In this document: piece after piece, positions 7,117 through 13,530 of the stretch | Layout: each line of letters starts with the position of its first letter | Numbering within the stretch: position 1 is the stretch's first letter | From: Alphaproteobacteria bacterium | Lineage (GTDB): Bacteria > Pseudomonadota > Alphaproteobacteria > Sphingomonadales > Emcibacteraceae | Assembly: GCA_002401545.1 (NCBI GenBank) | Contig: NVTJ01000057.1 | Coordinates: forward strand, 1 to 13,530 | DNA length: 13,530 nt | Reading direction: 5' to 3' | Made by a program: the position numbers and the translations under genes | The notes under the pieces: generated by a model | What the model was told of the DNA's origin: nothing | The model's database searches: none | Seen by the model: only the letters and a program-made list of their open reading frames with translations

Positions 7117-7524
7117 TCAGGCCATCAGATCAAGCACGCCAAGTATCTCAACCAGACGATCACGGACCCTGGTGGCTTCTGCCAGATTCTTGTCATCTCT
7201 GGCATCGGCCACATCTTCTTCAACATCTTTTAGCTGAGCTTCCAATGCTTCCCGGTCAACCTCTGCCAAGGGCATGGCTTCCTCGGCCAGAACCGTCAGC
7301 CCGTGCGGGTTAACCTCGGCGAAACCGCCGCACACCAGAAGCCGCTCAGGCTCATCGTCGTTATGAACTTCCAATATGCCGATCCGCAAAGTAGAAACCA
7401 CAGGAGCATGATTGATCAGAACCCCGAAATCACCCTCGACACCGGGGACCACCACCATATCCACATCTGTGGACATGAGGAGTTTTTCCGGTGAAACAAG
7501 TTCGAAATGTAACTTTTCGGCCAT
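7117..7524 (-). CDS. atpC: ATP synthase F1 epsilon subunit
   Basis: Epsilon is part of the central stalk: with gamma it links rotation of the c-ring to catalysis and can restrain ATP hydrolysis. The 135-residue protein has the N-terminal beta-sandwich (about 1-85) with LHFELVSPEKLL, VVVPGVEGDFGVLINHAPVV and LRIG, followed by a helical C-terminal hairpin (about 88-135) rich in Glu, Asp and Ala. Length is normal for the bacterial subunit. It is the last gene of the F1 operon, 17 bases after atpD, with AGGGAAG upstream of the ATG. A hairpin terminator lies just beyond the stop. Confidence 0.96.
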   Translation of the reverse strand: MAEKLHFELVSPEKLLMSTDVDMVVVPGVEGDFGVLINHAPVVSTLRIGILEVHNDDEPERLLVCGGFAEVNPHGLTVLAEEAMPLAEVDREALEAQLKDVEEDVADARDDKNLAEATRVRDRLVEILGVLDLMA

Positions 7525-7541
7525 TACGGCTTCCCTATATT

Positions 7542-8966
7542 TTACGCGGCATCATCTGCCATTTTCCGGGCTTTGACAACGGCATCCTCGATGCTGCCAA
7601 CCATGAGGAAGGCGGCTTCGGGCAGGTCGTCATGCTTGCCGTCAAGAATTTCGCGGAAACTTTTGATGGTGTCTTCCAACTGCACAAATATTCCGGGCAT
7701 ATTGGTGAAAACCTCAGCCACATGGAAAGGTTGTGACATGAAGCGTTCAATCTTGCGGGCGCGGGCCACGGTGATCTTGTCGTCTTCGGAAAGCTCATCC
7801 ATACCCAGAATGGCAATGATATCCTGCAATGATTTATACTTCTGCAGAATTTCCTGAACCTGACGGGCCACCGCATAATGCTCTTCCCCGACCACGTCAG
7901 CAGATAGAATACGCGAGGTGGAATCAAGCGGATCAACCGCCGGATAAATACCCTTTTCTGAAATGGCGCGGTTAAGCACTGTTGTCGCATCCAGATGAGC
8001 GAATGATGCCGCAGGGGCCGGGTCAGTCAGGTCATCGGCGGGTACATAAATCGCCTGCACGGAGGTGATCGAGCCTTTATGGGTTGAGGTAATGCGTTCC
8101 TGCAAAGTTCCCATATCGGTGGCCAGCGTTGGCTGATAACCCACGGCGGACGGGATACGACCCAGAAGCGCGGACACTTCGGCACCGGCCTGGGTGAAGC
8201 GGAAGATGTTATCCACAAAGAACAATACGTCCTGACCTTCAACATCACGGAAATATTCCGCAACCGTCAGGCCCGACAGGGCCACACGGGAGCGCGCCCC
8301 GGGAGGCTCGTTCATCTGGCCGTAAATCAGGGCCACTTTTGAATTATCGCCTTCCAGATCAATAACACCTGATTCGATCATTTCATGATACAGGTCGTTG
8401 CCTTCACGGGTTCTCTCCCCCACACCGGCAAATACCGAATAACCACCGTGACCCTTGGCGATATTGTTGATCAATTCCATGATCAAAACGGTCTTGCCCA
8501 CGCCGGCACCGCCGAACAGGCCAATCTTGCCGCCCTTGGAATAGGGAGCCAGCAGATCAACCACTTTAATCCCGGTCACCAGAATTTCTGATTCTGTGGA
8601 CTGGTCGGCAAAGGCCGGTGCATCCGCATGTATAGGCGCCGTTGTCTCAGTGTCGATGGGGCCGCGTTCATCAATTGGCTCACCGATCACATTCATGATC
8701 CGGCCAAGTGTTTTGGGGCCAACGGGTACTCTGATCTGTGCGCCGGTGTCGGTCACTACATTACCGCGAACCAGACCGTCCGTACTATCCATGGCAATGG
8801 TGCGGACTGAATTTTCACCCAGATGCTGGGCAACTTCGAGAACAAGGCGGTTGCCGTTGTTATCGGTTTCAAGGGCAGACAGAATTGCGGGCAATTCGCC
8901 GTCGAACTTCACGTCAACAACGGCCCCGATGATCTGGCTTACACGTCCAATATTCTTTGCAGTCAT
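7542..8966 (-). CDS. atpD: ATP synthase F1 beta subunit (catalytic)
   Basis: Beta carries the three catalytic sites of F1 for ATP synthesis from ADP and phosphate on the cytoplasmic side of the membrane. In the 474-residue protein the N-terminal beta-barrel (about 1-80) is followed by the nucleotide-binding domain with the P-loop GGAGVGKT (152-159, Lys158) and GVGERTREGND with the catalytic glutamate at 184. The C-terminal helical domain holds the DELSEED-type loop in the form DELSEDD (390-396). All expected catalytic residues that I can place are present, and the length is typical. It lies 19 bases after atpG and 17 before atpC in the operon. Confidence 0.98.
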   Translation of the reverse strand: MTAKNIGRVSQIIGAVVDVKFDGELPAILSALETDNNGNRLVLEVAQHLGENSVRTIAMDSTDGLVRGNVVTDTGAQIRVPVGPKTLGRIMNVIGEPIDERGPIDTETTAPIHADAPAFADQSTESEILVTGIKVVDLLAPYSKGGKIGLFGGAGVGKTVLIMELINNIAKGHGGYSVFAGVGERTREGNDLYHEMIESGVIDLEGDNSKVALIYGQMNEPPGARSRVALSGLTVAEYFRDVEGQDVLFFVDNIFRFTQAGAEVSALLGRIPSAVGYQPTLATDMGTLQERITSTHKGSITSVQAIYVPADDLTDPAPAASFAHLDATTVLNRAISEKGIYPAVDPLDSTSRILSADVVGEEHYAVARQVQEILQKYKSLQDIIAILGMDELSEDDKITVARARKIERFMSQPFHVAEVFTNMPGIFVQLEDTIKSFREILDGKHDDLPEAAFLMVGSIEDAVVKARKMADDAA

Positions 8967-8985
8967 TTTATCTCAACTCTCGTTA

Positions 8986-9864
8986 TTAAAGCGCCTCTGC
9001 GCCCGAAATAATTTCAATCAATTCGTTGGTAATCACGGCCTGACGGGTCCGGTTGTAAGTGGTTCGCAGGGCGTCAATCATGTCGCCGGCATTGCGGGTC
9101 GCACTGTCCATGGCGGTCATGCGTGATCCCTGCTCACTGGCGGCATTCTCCAGTAAAGCCCGGAAAATCTGTACCCCCAGATTGCGCGGCAGTAATGCTT
9201 CCAGTATTTCTGTCTCGTCCGGCTCATAATCATAAGCCGCCCCGCCAAGATCAACTGTATTGTCCGCATCGAAGGAGGCGGGGATCATCTGCTGGGCGGT
9301 GACAATCTGGGTCAGGGCTGACTGGAATTTGGCATAAAACAAGGTGCAGACATCAAATTCACCGGCCTCGAAAGATGCCAGAAGATAGTCTGTGATCGGG
9401 GCCGCATCATGATAAGCCAGCCGTTTCACATGAGACATATCAAAATGCTTGATCATCCGGCTGCCAAAATTCCGCTTCAGGGAGGCGGCGCCCTTTTTGC
9501 CAATGGTGACGATTTTAACATCTTTGCCTTGCGCAATCAGGCGGGAAATCATCTTGCGCGCACCCTTGACAATATTGGTATTAAAACCGCCGCAAAGACC
9601 CCGTTCAGACGTTGCCACAACGATGAGCTGAACCTGGGTATTGCCGGTGCCCGCAAGTAATTTCGGACCGCCAACCTGACCGATCATGCTGGAGGCCAGT
9701 GACGCCAGAACATTCTCCATACGTTCCGCATAAGGCCGCGCCGCTTCCGCCGCTTCCTGCGCCCGACGCAACTTGGATGCCGCCACCATTTTCATGGCTT
9801 TGGTGATCTTCTGCGTCGACTGCACGCTGGTGATCCGGTTTCTGAGGTCTTTAAGGTTAGCCAT
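8986..9864 (-). CDS. atpG: ATP synthase F1 gamma subunit
   Basis: Gamma is the rotating shaft of F1. The 292-residue protein begins with the conserved N-terminal helix segment LKDLRNRITSVQSTQKITKA followed by MKMVAASKLRRAQ, has SERGLCGGFNTNI in the central Rossmann-like part (around residues 89-101), and ends with the conserved C-terminal helix containing MDSATRNAGDMI, YNRTRQAVIT and ELIEIISGAEAL. The N- and C-terminal helices form the coiled coil that enters the alpha3beta3 ring. It sits between atpA (19-base gap) and atpD (19-base gap), the standard order. Nothing unusual was seen. Confidence 0.97.
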   Translation of the reverse strand: MANLKDLRNRITSVQSTQKITKAMKMVAASKLRRAQEAAEAARPYAERMENVLASLASSMIGQVGGPKLLAGTGNTQVQLIVVATSERGLCGGFNTNIVKGARKMISRLIAQGKDVKIVTIGKKGAASLKRNFGSRMIKHFDMSHVKRLAYHDAAPITDYLLASFEAGEFDVCTLFYAKFQSALTQIVTAQQMIPASFDADNTVDLGGAAYDYEPDETEILEALLPRNLGVQIFRALLENAASEQGSRMTAMDSATRNAGDMIDALRTTYNRTRQAVITNELIEIISGAEAL

Positions 9865-9883
9865 CCTGACGTAATCCTAAAAC

Positions 9884-11413
9884 TTAAACAAAATTCTTCA
9901 CGAGCTTTTCGAGAATATCCCTAAGGTTGGCTTCGGTTTCATCGGAGACCTTGCCTTCACTTTCGATGGTATCCAGCACAGCTTTATGCTGGCTGTGCAT
10001 CTCGGCAATCAGGGTTTCCTCGAAGCGGCCAATGGCAGAGACTTCGATTTTATCCAGATAGCCCTTCACGCCGGAGAAGATGGATACCACCTGTTCGGCC
10101 ACAGACATGGGTGAATATTGCGCCTGTTTCAGAAGTTCCGTCAGACGCGCACCACGGTTCAGCAATTGCTGTGTCGAGGCATCAAGGTCGGAGCCAAACT
10201 GGGCAAAGGCCGCCATTTCGCGGTATTGGGCCAGTTCCAGTTTAATGGAGCCGGAGACCTGCTTCATAGCTTTGACCTGTGCCGCGCTCCCCACACGGGA
10301 CACGCTGAGGCCCACGTTAATGGCCGGGCGGATACCCTGATAGAAAAGTTCTGTTTCAAGGAAAATCTGACCGTCGGTGATAGAAATCACATTGGTCGGA
10401 ATATAGGCCGACACGTCACCGGCCTGGGTTTCAATGATCGGCAGCGCGGTCAGGGAACCATTGCCATTGGCATCATTCATTTTCGCCGCCCGTTCCAGCA
10501 AGCGGGAATGAAGATAAAACACATCACCGGGATAGGCTTCACGGCCCGGCGGACGCCGCAGCAGCAAGGACATCTGACGGTAAGCCACCGCCTGTTTGGA
10601 CAAGTCATCATGAACAATCACCGCATGCATACCATTGTCGCGGAAAAATTCACCCATGGCCGTTCCGCTGTAGGGGGCCAGAAACTGTAGCGGGGCTGGC
10701 TCGGAAGCGGTTGCGGCAACAACGATGGTATATTCCATGGCACCGCGCTCTTCCAGAGTTTTCACGATCTGCGCCACGGTGGAACGTTTCTGTCCAATCG
10801 CCACATAGATACAATAAAGTTTTTTACTTTCATCATCCCCAGAGTTGATTTTTTTCTGGTTCAGGAAGGTATCAATGGCCACAGCGGTCTTGCCGGTCTG
10901 ACGGTCGCCAATGATCAATTCGCGCTGTCCGCGCCCGATGGGCACAAGACTGTCAATGGCTTTAAGGCCGGTCTGTACAGGCTCATGGACGGATTTGCGG
11001 GGAATAATGCCCGGCGCTTTCACTTCCACACGGGTACGGGTCACATCGGTGAGCGGTCCCTTGCCATCAATGGGATTGCCCAGCGCATCAACAACACGGC
11101 CCAGCAGGCCACGTCCCACGGGAACATCCACGATACTTCCGGTTCGTTTGACGGTATCGCCTTCTTTAATGTCACGGTCTGATCCGAAAATCACGATCCC
11201 CACATTATCGGCTTCAAGGTTAAGGGCCATGCCCATGACCTTGCCGGGAAATTCAACCATTTCACCGGCCTGAACATTGTCAAGACCATAAACACGGGCA
11301 ATACCGTCCCCGACGGACAGAACCTTGCCCACTTCTGAAATTTCAGCTTCCTCACCAAAATTGGCAATTTGCTCTTTCAGGATCTTAGATATTTCCGCTG
11401 CACGGATGTCCAT
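9884..11413 (-). CDS. atpA: ATP synthase F1 alpha subunit
   Basis: Alpha alternates with beta in the F1 hexamer and binds nucleotide at non-catalytic sites. The 509-residue protein starts MDIRAAEISKILKEQI, carries the P-loop GDRQTGKT (169-176), and has VGLSVSRVGSAAQ with the arginine finger at 373 that completes the catalytic site of beta. The conserved AYRQMSLLLRRPPGREAYPGDVFYLHSRLLERAAK region is intact. Length is typical. The ATG shares one base with the TAA stop of atpH, and GAGG lies seven bases upstream, so the two genes are translationally coupled. Confidence 0.98.
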   Translation of the reverse strand: MDIRAAEISKILKEQIANFGEEAEISEVGKVLSVGDGIARVYGLDNVQAGEMVEFPGKVMGMALNLEADNVGIVIFGSDRDIKEGDTVKRTGSIVDVPVGRGLLGRVVDALGNPIDGKGPLTDVTRTRVEVKAPGIIPRKSVHEPVQTGLKAIDSLVPIGRGQRELIIGDRQTGKTAVAIDTFLNQKKINSGDDESKKLYCIYVAIGQKRSTVAQIVKTLEERGAMEYTIVVAATASEPAPLQFLAPYSGTAMGEFFRDNGMHAVIVHDDLSKQAVAYRQMSLLLRRPPGREAYPGDVFYLHSRLLERAAKMNDANGNGSLTALPIIETQAGDVSAYIPTNVISITDGQIFLETELFYQGIRPAINVGLSVSRVGSAAQVKAMKQVSGSIKLELAQYREMAAFAQFGSDLDASTQQLLNRGARLTELLKQAQYSPMSVAEQVVSIFSGVKGYLDKIEVSAIGRFEETLIAEMHSQHKAVLDTIESEGKVSDETEANLRDILEKLVKNFV

Positions 11414-11985
11414 TATCCAACCTCTTTCATTGATTCTTCAAGATTAGCGAGTTTAGTCTTCAGCGATGAATCGATCATGCGTGATCCGATTTTAACGACC
11501 ATGCCCCCAAGGAGATTTTCGTCAACATCCGTATCCACAGTAACCTCACTGCCGACCATTGATTTAAGTTTGTCTTTTAAGGAATCGAGTTGCGCATCCG
11601 TCAGCCCATGTGCGCTGACCACAGAGGCACTCACTTCACCATTATGGTGGGCAAGGATGCGCTCAAATTCCGAAATAATATTTTCCAGACGATCCAGACG
11701 GCCATTTTTAGCCACCACCCCGATGAAATTTGCCACCAGTTGATCAAGCTCTGCCGCTTTGATAACGGCGGCCATGGCCCGGCCTTTTTCCTCGGAGGAG
11801 AATACCGGATTTAAGGTCAGACCTTTCAGGTCGGCACTCGTCCCCAGCAGCAGGGACAGCGTCGCCATATCCTGTGCTATCTTTTCCAGATTATTTGCTT
11901 CCGCGCCCAGCTCAAACAAGGCAATGGCATAACGGCCTGCAAGCCCGGTAATCGTCAGGTTTTCAGCTACAATATCAGGTGACAA
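11413..11985 (-). CDS. atpH: ATP synthase delta subunit (OSCP-like), TTG start
   Basis: Delta fixes the peripheral stalk (b/b') to the top of F1. The 190-residue protein has the N-terminal six-helix-type domain starting LAGRYAIALFELGAEANNLE and the conserved C-terminal segment DENLLGGMVVKIGSRMIDSSLKTKL split across residues of about 155-180. No ATG occurs before the codon for about residue 40, inside the conserved domain. The start is therefore TTG at 11983-11985, with a clear GAGGAAG five bases upstream; an in-frame TAA lies a few codons further upstream, ruling out a longer protein. It is the first gene of the F1 operon, and its stop overlaps the atpA start by one base. Confidence 0.96.
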   Translation of the reverse strand: MSPDIVAENLTITGLAGRYAIALFELGAEANNLEKIAQDMATLSLLLGTSADLKGLTLNPVFSSEEKGRAMAAVIKAAELDQLVANFIGVVAKNGRLDRLENIISEFERILAHHNGEVSASVVSAHGLTDAQLDSLKDKLKSMVGSEVTVDTDVDENLLGGMVVKIGSRMIDSSLKTKLANLEESMKEVG

Positions 11986-12032
11986 CGCGACTTCCTCGAA
12001 TTAGTTTTAGTCTCTTGCCACTTTTACCTGTT

Positions 12033-12126
12033 CCCATTTGCAGAACACAGTATAAACTGGCTAAATATTTATTTGTTGGCGCGATACCTAGCACAGTGAT
12101 CTTAAGACTTCAAGACAGCAAATGGG
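12033..12126. repeat. 9-bp inverted repeat in the divergent atpH / asparagine-synthetase-like intergenic region
   Basis: CCCATTTGC at 12033-12041 is matched exactly by its reverse complement GCAAATGGG at 12118-12126; the match continues imperfectly to an 11-base motif (CCCATTTGCwG). The centres are 85 bases apart. The copies bracket the candidate atp promoter in an otherwise gene-free stretch of 176 bases, so they may be operator half-sites, but chance is not excluded. Confidence 0.4.
12049..12054 (-). promoter_or_regulatory. Candidate -10 element of the atp operon promoter
   Basis: On the minus strand TATACT (5 of 6 to consensus) lies about 64 bases upstream of the atpH TTG. The sequence 17 bases further upstream (AACAAA) is not a recognisable -35, so activation or another sigma factor would be needed, or the real promoter is elsewhere. 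Confidence 0.3.
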
Positions 12127-12161
12127 TAACTTGATTTTTTTTGGTGACAGGGAGGATATTA

Positions 12162-13530
12162 ATGGGAGATTTTATCCTTTATCATAAGGACAGACTGCCA
12201 GAGACCAAAATCAGGGCCGCGCTTTCCGCTCTTGCCGCCCAAGGGTCAGAAAAGGCGATTCTGGCTGCACATGATTCTTATGTCATTCATTTTTTCCCCA
12301 AGCAACTGTCCCCGGTACAGAATTTTATCACCGACAATCACGGAAATTTCTGCGGATCATCGGGCAGCTTGATATATAAAGGCCGGATGGGCGGGGAGGC
12401 CCTGAAAAATCTGCTGGATGATTTCACCCCTGATCACTATAAACCAGAGGATTTCAGCGGTATTTTCACAGTGATAATCAGGAAAGGCGACCGTCTGTAT
12501 CTGCTGACCGATCCCATGGGCGGGAACAGGGTATATGAGAATGAGGGCAAGAGCTTCTGGTCTTCCTCCTTCCTTGCAACGGCCAAAGCCTCGGACAGAT
12601 TGTCGCCCAATAAACAGGCCATCTATGAATATGCCTTTCAGGAAACCACATACGGCACGGATACCGTATTTAAGGAAGTGAACTGCCTTGATGCCCTGAA
12701 AAATTTTGAATTCACCCCGGATGGGCCGGTCGCCAACAGCAAAAACCTGATATTCGATTTTCAGCCATCGCCAACGGCCCAAAATGACCTTGTGCAGGAA
12801 ACAGCGCAGATGCTTCGCCAAATTGTGATGCCCATAAGTCAGAGATTCGGTGACCGCATAACCACGGCCCTGTCCGGGGGCTATGATTCTCGCCTGATGC
12901 TCGCCCTGTTGCAGGACAGTGGCAGCAGCCCCCATGTTTATGTTTACGGGCCGGATGACAGCCCCGACGTCACCGTGGCCCGCACCATTGCCAGGGGTGA
13001 GAATTTTCCCCTTGATCATGTGAACAAAGCCGCCCATCCCATCCCCACGGCAGAAACTTATCCGGACATCATCCGGGATAATTTCCACGCCCTTGACGGG
13101 TTGCCGGGAGAGACTATTTTCGATTTTGGCGCCAATATGGCCACAAGACGCAACCGCGCCGGGGACGGCTATATGGTATTTAACGGCGGCGGCGGGGAAA
13201 TTTTCCGTAATTTCTTTTATCTGCCCGATAAGAGCTTTACCATAACCGATCTGATCAACTGTTTTTATTGCCGCTATACCACGACCATCTGCGGTCAGGA
13301 ATTCAATGAGACCAACTATCGCGACAGCCTCCATGACAAGATAAAAACCGCATTGGAAGCTTCCTCGGACAAACTCACCCGTGGCCAGATTGAATATGCC
13401 TATCCTGCTTTCCGGCTGCGCTACTGGACCGCCAGAGATAATAATAATAATACGCGGCTTGGATCCTATCTGACCCCGTTTGTATCTTATCAGATGATCA
13501 GGAAAGCCCTGACCATTCCGCTGGAATATA
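12162..13530 (+). CDS. Asparagine-synthetase-like protein with degenerate glutaminase domain, 3' end outside the window
   Basis: The frame is open from ATG 12162 to the window end (456 codons, no stop), with a strong GGGAGGA five bases upstream. The N-terminal part (about 1-190) keeps the Ntn-hydrolase pattern of AsnB: DFSGIFTVII (97-106), LYLLTDPMGGNRVYEN (112-127) and FWSSSFLA (132-139). However, it begins MGDF rather than MCG, so the nucleophilic Cys2 needed to release ammonia from glutamine is absent. The second domain has the ATP-pyrophosphatase PP-loop LSGGYDSR (237-244) and a glycine-rich loop NGGGGEIFR (341-349) where AsnB has GEGSDE-type sequence. A late segment RLRYWTARDNNNN near 418-430 precedes LTPFVSYQMI. 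It probably activates a carboxylate with ATP, as in asparagine synthetase-like amide or lasso-peptide-type ligases, with another amine donor. True substrate unknown. It is divergent from the atp operon. Confidence 0.88.
   Translation, partial: MGDFILYHKDRLPETKIRAALSALAAQGSEKAILAAHDSYVIHFFPKQLSPVQNFITDNHGNFCGSSGSLIYKGRMGGEALKNLLDDFTPDHYKPEDFSGIFTVIIRKGDRLYLLTDPMGGNRVYENEGKSFWSSSFLATAKASDRLSPNKQAIYEYAFQETTYGTDTVFKEVNCLDALKNFEFTPDGPVANSKNLIFDFQPSPTAQNDLVQETAQMLRQIVMPISQRFGDRITTALSGGYDSRLMLALLQDSGSSPHVYVYGPDDSPDVTVARTIARGENFPLDHVNKAAHPIPTAETYPDIIRDNFHALDGLPGETIFDFGANMATRRNRAGDGYMVFNGGGGEIFRNFFYLPDKSFTITDLINCFYCRYTTTICGQEFNETNYRDSLHDKIKTALEASSDKLTRGQIEYAYPAFRLRYWTARDNNNNTRLGSYLTPFVSYQMIRKALTIPLEY

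Noticed and set aside
10118..10690. A 190-codon plus-strand open frame
   Set aside because: It is a shadow of atpA, created by codon bias on the opposite strand.
12357..13334. A 325-codon open frame on the minus strand
   Set aside because: It lies entirely opposite the asparagine-synthetase-like gene, whose plus-strand frame has a strong ribosome site and recognisable PP-loop and Ntn motifs. The minus-strand translation shows no family features.
1..13530. Search for tRNA, rRNA, CRISPR arrays, insertion sequences, phage or toxin-antitoxin genes
   Set aside because: No regularly spaced repeats, transposase motifs, terminal inverted repeats with target duplications, or tRNA-like cloverleaf sequences were found by eye.

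Overview
The window looks like a stretch of an alphaproteobacterial chromosome. The main reason is the F1 ATP synthase cluster on the minus strand, in the order atpH-atpA-atpG-atpD-atpC without the Fo genes. This split arrangement is typical of Alphaproteobacteria, where a, c, b and b' are encoded elsewhere. The neighbouring set ctpA / divergent polysaccharide deacetylase / rppH next to atpC is also familiar from that class. Base composition looks moderate (near 50% GC by eye). I cannot name the genus from sequence alone.

Layout. 1-1554 (+): the 3' end of a CtpA-type S41 peptidase, then a membrane-anchored divergent polysaccharide deacetylase-like protein; both belong to envelope maintenance. 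1562-2275 (-): a GST-fold protein of the Fax/metaxin-like type, convergent with the preceding pair. 2276-2401: compact divergent promoters. 2402-4469 (+): an apparent operon of rppH (RNA 5' pyrophosphohydrolase), an uncharacterised six-helix membrane protein translationally coupled to it, and a DUF2461 protein. 4470-6995 (-): an apparent two-gene operon for two exported proteins, a phytase/esterase-like protein followed by a beta-lactamase-fold serine hydrolase. 7061-7094: a strong hairpin terminator closing the atp operon. 7117-11985 (-): the five F1 genes. 11986-12161: a divergent intergenic region with a 9-bp inverted repeat. 12162 to the end (+): an asparagine-synthetase-like protein that runs off the window and lacks the N-terminal cysteine of glutamine-dependent enzymes.

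How the parts fit. Most of the window is conserved housekeeping: ATP synthesis, mRNA 5'-end processing and envelope proteolysis. The accessory parts are the GST, the membrane protein/DUF2461 pair and the exported hydrolase pair, all of which appear inserted into the usual ctpA-deacetylase-rppH-atpC neighbourhood, plus the asparagine-synthetase-like gene where many relatives carry priA. No tRNA, rRNA, CRISPR array, insertion sequence or phage gene was seen. I do not see convincing evidence for a new defence or mobile system; the asparagine-synthetase-like gene at the right edge is the best lead.
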